Shown here one piece after another: positions 45,224 through 55,012 of a stretch of DNA of 64,000 nucleotides (within the stretch, counting starts at the first letter, position 1; every line of letters begins with the position of its first letter). The notes under the pieces were generated by a model. The model saw only the letters and a program-made list of their open reading frames with translations. It was not told the DNA's origin and searched no databases. A program made the translations under genes and the position numbers. Source of the DNA: Chrysogorgia sp. JL179-B06 (taxonomy: Eukaryota > Cnidaria > Anthozoa > Scleralcyonacea > Chrysogorgiidae); NCBI GenBank assembly GCA_035772405.1, contig JAYKKM010000495.1, forward strand, positions 1,164,501 through 1,228,500. The letters run 5' to 3'.

Positions 45224-47852
45224 TCGAACCTTCGTTCAAAACCTTCGCGAACCTTCGGTTCTTAGCCCCTCCCACCACAGTTCCGAAATTCAAATTTGCA
45301 GTAAGGTCCGGTTTACACGTTGCACGATCGTCGCATTTACAGTAATTCAGACGAATTGAATTCAAACAATTAAATGCGACTGTTGTGCGACGTTTAAAAC
45401 GAATTGAAATCGTCTGGGAGTTAAATTCTTCTTATTTATACGACGTATAAACCGAAACCGGCCCAAACGCTAAGCAAACCACGAATGAGTTTGGGGTACT
45501 TTTCATGTCTCAGAAAACGTTGAAAGCTTTACAAATATAACTTTACTGTATTTCCATTTATATACGCACTCTGAATGAACAGGAAACAGTTTACTTATTA
45601 CATGCGCCGCGATTTTTGTATCTAGTATCTACGCGCGCGCGCATAGATATATTGTTGTTTTTAATAAAAATATACAATGTATGTAAACAGCAAATTCAAG
45701 AAAAACAAGAGGAAAATTAAACATCTGTGCTCCACTATGTAGATGATTTACAGGAGCTTGCCCAAGTTGTTATGTAAAAAAATTAAAGCGTCAATGTTTT
45801 TTGGCTTAAGACTGTTTCGAAGCTTTGTGACGGTATTTCCTGCTGTAGAAAATACCCGTTCGGAAGGCGTAGACGTTGCTGGAATAGCTAGAAGCATTTT
45901 TGCTAGACAAGTAAGATTAGGAAACCGCGTGGAATTTGCTTTCCACCATAGAAGTGGGGACTGGCTACGAGGAGATGCTATTTCGGATAGGAACTGTTGT
46001 AGTTCAATGTTAACAGGTGTTGCAGAAGGCGGTGGCTGCTCAGGACCCAATAGTACATCAAGCGCGGTCTTCGCTTTCTTTGACTGGCATTGAGTAACCT
46101 CTATGGAGTCTTCCTGCTCGACGCCATCAACTCTTAGTTTTAAAGTATCTGCCAATTCTACGATCTTCTCTGTTAATTCCTCTTTCTGACCGTCGTCTAA
46201 TTTTGCCGTGGTCAACTGCTTAAATCGCGGGTCAAGCACCGAAGTAACGACAATTGGACAAGATACGTCCACAGAATCAAGCTCCCATCTCCTCCTAATT
46301 TCTTTCGAAACTATTTCTTTGAACTGGCTAATTGCTGCAGAATCTGCTGAATTTGGTGATGGTTTGAGCTGGTCAAGCAGTCCGTGTAGGATGGGGAAAA
46401 CGGATGAGATTGAGACGTTTTCTTCATAGCTAAGAACGGCTGTAGCTACATTAAAAGGCTCAAGTACCTTCACTAAATCACCCGCAAGCTCCCACTGTTC
46501 GTTTGTTAGATCCAGATAACGATCGCTTCTTTTTGTCACCTCTTCGTCAGACAAAACTGCTGTCACAGGCCATCGAAGCTTCAGCAAACGATCCAGCATT
46601 GCAAGGGATGAGTTCCAGCGCGTGGCAGAACTGGTTACTAGCTTCTTTCCTTTCACATTCATCTGTTCTTGCTTCTGTTTCAGGGCCTCGCTTGCCACTA
46701 CACTGTGGTGAAAATGAGTTACGATCTTCCGTGAAGCACCAAGGAGTCTGTTGATAATATTAATATCTAAACCAGACTTTAAGCATAGTTGAAGGCAATG
46801 CGCAGAGCAAAATACACTGTTCCAACCTTCGTTTTCTCGTAAAATCTCCATCGACACTTCCATATTTGAGGCCTGGTCATGAACAACAGCTACAACCTGG
46901 TCAGTGATTTCCCATCTCTCGCCTATTTCATGTAACTTTGCAGCGATGTTTACTCCAGTGTGCCTCTCGGGGAAATGAATGGTTTCAAGGACAAAACTTT
47001 GCATCTCCCAATCGGAATCCAAGTAATGAACAGTAACAGTCATATATGCCTCAACAGCGATACTGGTCCATATATCGGTTGTTAGCGCTACACTCAAGAC
47101 CTCGTTCAGCATGGACTCCAACTTGGCTTTTCCTAGAGTATGTTTGCGGTTTATGCGCATTGTAAAGCTCTTCCGACTCGGTACTGTATACCCTGGTTCA
47201 AGGTAACTCATCAGTTTTCGAAATCCCGTGCCTTCTACCATCTGGATTGGTCTCATATCCATTGCAATCATCTCGGCAATCCTTTCAGAAATTCGTTCAG
47301 CCTTAGCTTCATTGCATCGAGTTGGTTTGAGGAATGAACGAATATTTTGGGATGCAGGTTTGTTTTCATTCTGAAGCGCCAACGCATGTTTGGCTATAAG
47401 GTGCTCACGAAGGTTTGTTGTCCCACCGCAGGCAAGCTCTTTCGAGCAAAGTTTGCACTTTGCTTTGTTTTTCTCGGGAAGCTTTACAAAAGAATCCCAA
47501 ACGTTTGAACGTGTTCGTCCTTCGGCCATGCCTGTCTGAACTGTGTTCTTACTTCTTATTTTGAAATAAGACCCGTAAAATTGGTCAAATGTCACTCAAA
47601 TGTCAGAAACGCGATTGGTTCCTACTTTCTGTTGCTACTTCCTGTCGAGACGAATCGAGATGCATTTCACACCCGGCAGCGGGGAACGGCGTAAAGATGA
47701 AAACAAACGCGGAATTTCGCTTTCCGTCCATGTATTATTAAAGTTTGGTGCTTAACTTTTTCTTAATGGGTGTGGCCGAAGGTTCGAAGGGCTAGAAAAA
47801 CCTTCTAAGGTTGAAAAACCTTCGAAGGTTCGAAGGCTTCGTCTCAGGCCTA
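45224..47852 (-). mobile_element. hAT transposon with intact transposase, nested in the Tx1 LINE
   Basis: Perfect 8-bp target duplication GTGACAAC at 45216-45223 and 47853-47860; joining the LINE across one copy keeps its reading frame. The right end (inverse) reads TAGGCCTGAGACGAAGCCTT then CGAACCTTCGAAGG; the left end begins TCGAACCTTCG, so about 19 terminal bases present on the right are missing on the left although the duplication is intact. Both ends hold several CGAACCTTCG copies. 2,629 bp. Confidence 0.88.
45748..47529 (-). CDS. hAT transposase (BED finger, catalytic core, C-terminal dimerisation), uninterrupted
   Basis: Single open frame, 615 codons from 47595; the preferred start is the ATG at 47529 (MAEGRTRSNVWDSFVKL) giving 593 residues, a normal hAT length. 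BED zinc finger CKLCSKELACGGTTNLREHL...H (C-x2-C-x14-H-x4-H) at its start. Catalytic core: VALTTDIWTS (first D), VVAVVHDQASNMEVS (second D), the CxxH-type CSAHCLQLCLK, and TSSATRWNSSLAMLDRLL. C-terminus: PLLWWKANSTRFPNLTCLAK then IPATSTPSERVFSTAGN, the hAT dimerisation signature with the acidic residue in SERVFS. No intron. It would bind terminal repeats and catalyse cut-and-paste transposition in the nucleus. The intact frame suggests a young copy or selection, but the left terminus seems shortened, so the protein may move other copies better than its own. Confidence 0.93.
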   Translation of the reverse strand: MAEGRTRSNVWDSFVKLPEKNKAKCKLCSKELACGGTTNLREHLIAKHALALQNENKPASQNIRSFLKPTRCNEAKAERISERIAEMIAMDMRPIQMVEGTGFRKLMSYLEPGYTVPSRKSFTMRINRKHTLGKAKLESMLNEVLSVALTTDIWTSIAVEAYMTVTVHYLDSDWEMQSFVLETIHFPERHTGVNIAAKLHEIGERWEITDQVVAVVHDQASNMEVSMEILRENEGWNSVFCSAHCLQLCLKSGLDINIINRLLGASRKIVTHFHHSVVASEALKQKQEQMNVKGKKLVTSSATRWNSSLAMLDRLLKLRWPVTAVLSDEEVTKRSDRYLDLTNEQWELAGDLVKVLEPFNVATAVLSYEENVSISSVFPILHGLLDQLKPSPNSADSAAISQFKEIVSKEIRRRWELDSVDVSCPIVVTSVLDPRFKQLTTAKLDDGQKEELTEKIVELADTLKLRVDGVEQEDSIEVTQCQSKKAKTALDVLLGPEQPPPSATPVNIELQQFLSEIASPRSQSPLLWWKANSTRFPNLTCLAKMLLAIPATSTPSERVFSTAGNTVTKLRNSLKPKNIDALIFLHNNLGKLL

Positions 47853-49230
47853 GTGACAACCAACTACTCCATCCAGCAAGTCTTCGATTCCTACGAGTTG
47901 GTCAGTGGGGTGAAACTTAATCGTGACAAATGTCAAGGTTTATGGCTCGGTCGCTGGTCAACACGCTCTGATGCAGAGGCTTTTATTCGTTGGTCCAGCG
48001 AGTCTATAAACATTCTCGGGTGCACGCTTGGTCCCCAAATCCCCTGCTGTGACAGTGTGGGGTCCAGCCATCAACAAGGTGGAGTACACCCTTGCAGCAT
48101 GGTCAAAACACACCTTATCACTAACTGGAAAGGCGGTGGTTATCAACGCATTAGTCGTCTCCCATATTTGGTTTCTTGCCTCGGTCTTCGATATGCCAGA
48201 CTCGATACTACAACATCTCTCCCGTGCTATTGTCAATTTATTTTGGAGCAACAAGATGTACTTGGTTAATCAGACAACCATACAACAGCCTTGGTGTAAA
48301 GGATGCTTTGGTGTCACCGACATCCGAGCCAAAGTCCCTACATGTGCTTTGGATTCAACGTGCATTCCAACCCAACGTTGGCAAATGGTCATACTTCTTC
48401 CGTCACTAACTGCGCCAAGCCTTCCTGGCCGAGCCAGTAGTAAGAGTTTTTGGATTCTCATCCTCACCAGCATCACTATGGCGACTTCCTCCCTTCTACG
48501 CTAACGTCCTCACGTCGTGGCAGAGAAGTGGCGGTAGTCGTGATTCAAATGGTAACGTCTTTATTGTATCCCACAACACCAACCTATCGATCCCAATTCA
48601 TGTCCTTACCACAAGCCTATCGTATCAATCCATCATGACCGCACAATATATACCTCCAAGATGCCAACTGAAATTTACAACACCTTCCTGGACATCAGTC
48701 TGGTCCTCCATTCGTCTATGCAAATTCATCCGCCCTACCCTTGACACCTCGTGGAAGATCACACATGCAGTCCTTCCAACGGCAGACCATCTACGTCGAT
48801 TTGGAATGCAAGTCTCACCATCCTGCTTTTGTTCTGCTTCAGAAACTCCTGAACATTTGTTTTTTTCCTGTCCGGTTGCCTCACACTGTGGTTTCATTAC
48901 AACACGTCCTTTTTGGTTTCCAAGTGCTTCTCCACATTGTGAAGCACAACTTATGGCTACATCGCAATGCCTTCCGATTCGATTATTCACCATGGACCAA
49001 ATCCTTGTCCTTAATCGTATCAAGTCCACCATCCGTTTTTGTCTAACTGTCCAAAGTCGTTACACGTCATTGTCCCGATTGACTGGTAAAAGAACTGAAC
49101 TCTACATGAATAACAACGTTGCTGAATTCTCAGCCTTGATACTGGTCCTTATACCAGTGCTTTTTCTTCCTGTTTTTCCTTCCAATCATGCACATGAACA
49201 TCTGCATCATCTCCATGTCGTCTGGACATG

Positions 49231-49795
49231 TCGTCTGGACAACCCTCAGGGTGGCCAAGGATCTGGTTCTGCCTGCAGGAACCAGAAAAACGTCTTCCTT
49301 GCCTGGTTCGACCTACGGGATGCCTTTGGCACCATCCCCCATGATGCTCTGACCACTACCTTAACACACATTGGCGCCCCACCGGACCTCGTCCAGTTCA
49401 TCGCCAACATGTACACCAACTCCTTTACCCAAATCCGTGCTGGATCAGACCTGACCAACCACATCCCCCTACTTGCCGGTGTTAAGCAGGGATGCCAGCT
49501 TAGCCCAATCGTCTTCAACCTATCAATAGATCTTATCCTCCAGTATGCCAAAGATACAGCTACCGCGTCTGGTCCAGCGCTATGCCGATGACCTCGTGGT
49601 TATTTCCCGACACAAAGACCGCCTTCAGAAGATTCTAGACGCCGTTTCTGAAGCCGCCAATACCATTGGTCTCTCCGCCGCCCTCTCCTTCACTAACTCG
49701 AACAAAACCTCCAGATTCCCGGACCGAATTGAGCACAACGTGTTTAATGTCCAAGGCCAACCAATGCCCATCATGGAGGAAGAGGACCGATACCT
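49231..49795 (+). pseudogene. R2/NeSL-like LINE reverse-transcriptase fragment
   Basis: NVFLAWFDLRDAFGTIPHDA, LVQFIANMYTNSFTQIRAGS, IPLLAGVKQGCQLSPIVFNL, then after a shift near 49550 RYADDLVVISRHKDRLQKIL. The DLRDAFGxIPH and GVKQGCxLSPxxFNL wording is that of R2/NeSL-clade RTs. An internal deletion follows at about 49680. It abuts Tx1 3' UTR on the left and another RT fragment on the right, like a template-switch or stacked-insertion product. Confidence 0.75.
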
Positions 49796-51260
49796 TATCA
49801 AGAAAGCTCTTCTACAAGGCGACTCCCTCTGCCCAAAGCTGTTTACGATATACCTCAATTCACTTGCCTGGAAAATACGAACAATGGACGGTTATGTCCT
49901 TAGCAAGCCTATTCAAGTGAAGATCACTCATGTTATGTTTATCGATGACCTGAAGATGTTTTCGGCAAGTGACAAGAAGCTGTATCCAGCCCTGCAATCC
50001 ACGCAGTCGTGTATGGAAGACCTGAATATGGAGTGGAATGCCAAGAAATGCGCAGTTATGAATGTGAAAAGGGATGTCCTGGATGAGGAATCCCAGGTCC
50101 GTTCAGTAACTGAGGAGAGAACTTACAAATTTCTGGGCATTCAGGAACATCTTGGTCAAGATGTAATCACCATCTGTGAGAGCTACTAAATAATTCCTAC
50201 AACGTGTGGCTGATATGGTCGTCGCCATTATCAGATGCTCTTAAAGTACAGTTCGCAATGCCAGCCGTAGCGTATTTCATGATCACCACATAATGGACGG
50301 TTCACGAGATCCAGGAACTTGACCGAGAAGTTCGGAAGATTGACGGAAAATGGGGGAAGGCATCCATGTGCCTCCGTGCCTTTGATGTACTTCCTGCGGT
50401 CGTTAGGAGGGTTAAAAGGGGGTTAAAAAGCGTGGAGCAAAAATATAAAGAATTGAAGATTAAAACTGCCATCCAGCAGTTAAAGCAGCCACGCTGGCTG
50501 ACCTGGAAATCCATCATGAATGACGCTGAAAGGTATGCTGAGGAATTAGGATTGGACATATTTACAGACGAAGGAAAGATAAGATCAAGCATGTGAGAAG
50601 CAACGATTGCCCAAACCAAGGAAGCGATCTGCCAGCCATGGCTTGGAAACATTACAAAGCAGAGGTGGGAATGCGAAGATTCCAGCTCAGGCTTTCCCTG
50701 GCTGAACGGATGGAAAGGATGTCCTACATAGATCGTAGCGGACATGGAGGAAATTATCCAACAACTAATACCCACCCATTTTTATTACAGCTCGAAGCTC
50801 GGCCAAAACGTCAACACCACCTTATGCTGCCTTTGCCAAACAAAACCGGAAACAGTCCTAAACCTATCTGGATGCCCACGTCTCTCCCAGACAGAATACC
50901 TGTATCGCCACAAAAATGTCTTAAAATACTTATATTTTGCACTGTTGCAACAATTCCACCACCAAACAGTGGCGTTGAGCCAAAGCCCACAACGAAGACA
51001 GACGACGTAGAGATCCTTTGGGATATTCCAATTTACTCGTCTGGAGCTGAAATACTAACTGCAGTTGGGCAAGGAAACAGGCCAGATATGGTAGTAATCG
51101 ATCAAAAGTCAAAGACGGTGACCGTTATTGAATGCAGTTGCCCATGGGTTACAAACATTGACAGGAAGGATAAGGAAAATCTCAGGAAGTGTGTGCTGAG
51201 CTCCAGAGAAGATACCATGGCTCCCATATCCATCAAATTAATGTCTTACTGGATGTAATG
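49796..51260 (+). pseudogene. RLE-type LINE: RT C-terminal part and restriction-like endonuclease
   Basis: Begins inside RT: KALLQGDSLCPKLFTIYLNS, THVMFIDDLKMFSASDKKLY (FIDD active-site box), MEWNAKKCAVMNVKRDV, TEERTYKFLGI. Then the thumb (VHEIQELDREVRKIDGKWGK), a zinc-finger-like CCLCQTKPETVLNLSGCPRL with TEYLYRHKNVLKYLYF, and the C-terminal GNRPDMVVIDQKSKTVTVIE plus CSCPW, a PD-(D/E)xK-like endonuclease motif at about 51070-51150. Carries at least four frame breaks. Differs from R2 proper; the exact clade is uncertain. Confidence 0.75.
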
Positions 51261-51653
51261 GGAAGATAACCTTCATCGCTGAAGTCTTCACTAGCAGTGC
51301 TACTAGGACAAAAGACTAGCAGAAAGAGTTTTAAGTAGCATGCAAAAAGCAGTTGTTTTAGGTTCAATTAGGATAAAGAACCTTTTTAAAACATTTAAGC
51401 TTTAAATATTTTATTTTTTCGTATATTTTTATATTAGTTCTATTATTTCTTTATTAGCTATGTAATTAGTTGGTTAAATTCTTCAGGAGGGAGGGAAAGA
51501 AAGAAAAACTGTCAAAGGAAATCTGTCTATAAAAACCCACCGAAAATCTCCTTGGGAGAGAGACAAGCATGCGTACGTAGCTTGGTGACAAAAGTAGCCG
51601 CGAAAACCCCCACATAATATATTAATATGACGCTCAGAATACAAAGCTACGAT
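51261..51653. other. Spacer: LINE 3' flank up to the IS3EU-like element
   Basis: No gene. Probably LINE 3' UTR at first; the last six bases (ACCAGA, 51654-51659) are the left copy of the target duplication of the next element. Confidence 0.45.
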
Positions 51654-51659
51654 ACCAGA

Positions 51660-51834
51660 TATGGCGCGCGATTAGTGTCAAAATTAATATGTATATTATG
51701 ATGATATAGTATTACAATTATGATAGCGAAATTTATTTATTATGGTGAAAAATATTTATGATGGCGAAAAATGTTTATGATACCGAAATTTATTTATGAT
51801 GGCGAAAAATATTTATGATAGCGAAAAATGATTA
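51660..51834 (+). repeat. Left terminal inverted repeat with subterminal 20-mers
   Basis: Begins TATGGCGCGCGATTAG; contains tandem TTATGATAGCGAAATTTATT, TTATGATGGCGAAAAATGTT and similar units. Mirrors 58953-59179. Confidence 0.93.
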
Positions 51835-51916
51835 TGCTAGACCATGATGCATTGCGTTATAGTAAATTTTGCTAGACCATGAGCATTGCGGCATTAACTT
51901 GCTATTTCGCAACGAG

Positions 51917-54030
51917 ATGGCTGCTGATGAAAACAACGACATTTCAGTCATTATAAAGGAAAGAATAAGAAACCTTTCACGCGATGTTGTCAGGGAAATT
52001 GCAGGTAATAGTCTCGATCAAAATAACCTCGATAACCTTTCGATGAGAGCAGAACAATTATATAGTCATGTTGAACGATTGGTAGACAACAATATCGTGC
52101 ACGAAGTCGTCCTCGAACACATTGGAAGAGCTTATGCTGCTCTACAACAAGTTTTGCAACTTTCTCTGCGAACACAGATTGGCTACGAAACACCAGAAGC
52201 CGAACAAGTGGGACCAGGTAGACCTGCTTGTGTTATAAGGCGCGAGCAGCTGGATTACTTACTTGGCCATGGGTTTACTGGCCCTCGTATATCTAAGATA
52301 CTGGGAGTATCCATAAGCACAGTAGGACGAAGAATGACAGTTTATGGTTTAAGAGTGGGTTCAACATACTCCAAAATTTCTAACCAGGAACTGGACAATA
52401 AAATAACCACATTTCTGAGAACCTCTCCAAACAGCGGATATCGCATGATCCTTGGTGAACTGAGGAGACAGGGTCACAGAATACAAAGCAGCCGAGTTAG
52501 AGAGTCCGTTCGTCGTGTTGATCCGGAAGGGGTGACTAGAAGGTGGATTCAAGCAGTGCAAAGAAGGAGATACTCTGTATATGGTCCAAATGCCTTGTGG
52601 CACATAGATGGAAACCACAAGTTAATTAGGTAAAATCTGTTTTCCAATTGTTTTGTAGGAATTTATTGATTATTAAAGTACTACTGTATGTAAGACATTT
52701 AAAACATAAGTACAGTAGGTATGTTTAGACAGGGTTGAGGTAGTCCCTCACACTTGATCTATGTTTGACTGTTCATTGTAATGATATTTTATGGTAACCT
52801 TGAATATTGCAACATTTTGTAGGTGGCGTTTAGTTATCCATGGGGGAATTGATGGCTTCAGTCGCATGCCTGTATTTTTGAAATGCTCAAATAACAACCG
52901 TTCTTCCACAGTATTAGAGTGTTTTCAAATTGCTGTGACACATTATGGATTGCCATCTCGTGTCCGTTGCGATAAAGGTGGTGAAAATGTGGATGTGGCT
53001 TGGATGATGTTACACCATCCATTAAGAGGATCAGGAAGGGGTAGTGTAATTGCTGGCCGCAGTGTACACAATCAGCGCATTGAACGATTGTGGCGAGACA
53101 TATTCGAAGGGGTCACTGGTCTGTTTTACCATCTATTTTATCACTTAGAGGATAACAATGCACTTGATCCATCCAATGATGTTCACTTATATTGCCTTCA
53201 TTATGTTTTTCAACCTCGAATAAACAATAGTCTTGAGGTATGGAGGAATGGTTGGATTGAGCACCCTATCAGCACAGAACATGGACAAACCCCATTGCAA
53301 CTATGGATATCTGGGTTGATGCAAATAGCTGGGACTGATCACTCTGTGGCAAATGAGATTTTTACCGAGGTAAACATTTAGGAGTTGAGTTATAATGCGT
53401 GTGTGGTCTGTGGCACAGGCTAGAGTTACAATGTTATTTAATCCAGCCCTCTCTCCCTTTCCCTTGATAAACTGAGAGACTGCTAGATTATAGTGATTGC
53501 ATAGTTTTATTTTTTCAGACAATCCTGGACAAAAGTCCTTGAGACAGCAAGTGGAAATTGTCCAATGATTGCATATTCTCACCAGTTTCTCATGTGTCCC
53601 AACACTTTTGTCAAGGATTGTAGATTTAAATATAAATTTTAAAAACATGGAAACTATACGTGGTGAATTAAGTAAATAAATAGTAACTTACTTAGGTAGA
53701 TGCTTTTCAGTTTAGTGCAAACATTTTATTCCTTTTACACCATTTTATTAAACTGTTATTGAATTTGTTACCTTATTAAAATTGTTATTTTTGATTTTTC
53801 TGTAGGATTTACAGCACTATGGTGTTGACTGGGATGGGCCCTTACCTGAAGAAGCTCCCAGAGGAAGTGCTGTGGAAGTTCCTGAGATTGCAAATCTCTT
53901 GGCAGATACTGAACTTGTGGAGCTACAAAATTCTATTGACCCATTGCGAGAAAGTACCAATAACGGAATTGACATTTATATGGAAACTATAGAGTTTGTC
54001 ATTGGCAAGCTAGAATCACGTGAACAATAA
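51917..54030 (+). CDS. IS3-like DDE transposase/integrase, three exons, intact
   Basis: Exons 51917-52629, 52823-53369, 53806-54030 (TAA). Donors GTAAAA and GTAAAC, acceptors TTTTGTAG and TTCTGTAG; phases 2 and 0 match; total 1,485 nt, 494 residues, no stop. The ATG at 51917 ([13 protein letters not shown] at -3) is preferred to one at 51869. Residues ~118-145 form a helix-turn-helix ([20 protein letters not shown]); ~172-202 ([16 protein letters not shown]) resembles the second HTH of IS3-family proteins. Catalytic core: D231 in [10 protein letters not shown]288 in [10 protein letters not shown]325 in [11 protein letters not shown], spacing D-56-D-36-E. The core is followed by [19 protein letters not shown] and an acidic C-terminus. 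Predicted to bind the long TIRs and carry out transposition. All catalytic residues, splice sites and frames are in place, so this copy could be active. Confidence 0.92.
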
Positions 54031-54176
54031 GCTGACATATCTATAGTTTATACATTGTTTCCCTTCACAATGCCAATAACATTTTCTTCTTAAAATTGCA
54101 CATCTCTAAGGAGTCTAAGCCAGACAATACTTATTACTATGCAATGTTTGTTAATAACACCATAATTTTATTACAG

Positions 54177-54887
54177 TACAGTAAAAACCTGTTAACAAGA
54201 ACCTACATTTTACCAAATCAGCCTGGAGTAAGTTCTTATATATTTGGATTAATTTAAGTGCTACTGTAAACCAAGATCTAAATGCATTGCACAGTATTGT
54301 GTAAAATATATTACAGTATAGAGCTGTAACCAGAGTTTGGCATTGACTTTGTTTAACACTTTATTTGCTGCAGTATAATTCTAAATTTATTTCTTGACAT
54401 AAGATCCATTTCAAATATCAGGCTTAGACAGGTTCTTGACTTCTTGTTTCAAGTAGCCTGCGCCGCAGACAAACCAAACCCTGGTTAGGTCAGTCTGCGA
54501 ATTAGCGACGAAATTCGTGTTCTGAGCTTTCTTTCAGTACCTGATTATGTGTACTAGATCATGATTGGCTTCTGATGAAACTTAATCTTAGACCGCTTCT
54601 GATTGGGTATTTACCCATTCTTGCGCGACTTTCATCAAGTGTGAATACCCAATCAGAAGTGCTCTAAGATTAAGTTTCATCACAAGCCAATCATGATCTA
54701 GTACACATATTCAGGTACTGAAAGAAAGCTCAGAACACAGAAAGCTCAGAACACAAATTTCGTTGCTAATTTGCAGACTGACCTAACCGGGGTCTGTGGC
54801 GCAGGCTAGTTTCAAGGGGAACAAAAATCTTAATTTCAGCCTAAGGTTCTTATTAAGAAAGGTTCTTGTTAGCAGGTTTTTACTGTA
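54177..54887. mobile_element. Mariner-like MITE (TA target) between the two genes
   Basis: Left TACAGTAAAAACCTGTTAAC, then AAGAACCT; right end is inverse (AGGTTCTTGTTAGCAGGTTT, TTACTGTA). Ends in TA both sides. It is itself interrupted by the 8-bp-duplication foldback at 54454-54808. Confidence 0.8.
54454..54808. mobile_element. Foldback MITE with perfect 8-bp target duplication
   Basis: Starts TAGCCTGCGCCGCAGAC, ends GTCTGTGGCGCAGGCTA; inverted arms of ~150 bp meet around 54625. Flanked by GTTTCAAG at 54446-54453 and 54809-54816. 355 bp, non-coding; the 8-bp target is hAT-like. Confidence 0.92.
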
Positions 54888-55012
54888 ACATAGATATTTC
54901 TATTGTTTCTATGCAAAAATAAAAAAGAACAACAAAAAACCCAACAGTAACAATAACAATGGTAGCATAGGACTAGGAGGCCAGATCGCTATATTATGTT
55001 CAGATGAGGCAT

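Larger units (their letters stand above)
42341..49230 (+). mobile_element. Tx1/L1-like LINE (decayed), interrupted by a hAT element
   Basis: ORF1 region 42350-43482: degenerate RNA-binding part (LPYEMVDVNQVLEVYGKVEN), a Cys-rich knuckle (RTCFTCSK), then a Ser/Thr/Pro-rich tail. Endonuclease remnant from 43490 (VCLQETHSPSTAEFESWFSS), then a gap. RT linker 43775-44506 and RT 44490-45223: GKTPGIDGLPCEFY, SRPISLLCVDYKIIASALSK, RFIGENLALIRDTI, VHRGVRHGCPLSPLLY, ISKYADDRTISVTT. The hAT element 45224-47852 splits the gene at this point; it continues NYSIQQVFDSYELVSGVKLN, RDKCQGLWLGRW, LSLTGKAVVINALVVSHIWF, and a C-terminal CFCSASETPEHLFFSCPVAS zinc finger at about 48830-48880. The 3' UTR ends near 49230. 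Multiple frameshifts. Confidence 0.88.

Noticed and set aside
45299..45480. Possible Harbinger-like MITE at the hAT 3' end (AAGGTCCGGTTTACACG)
   Set aside because: The would-be right end (TATAAACCGAAACCGGCC) is not a convincing inverse and no TTA duplication was found.
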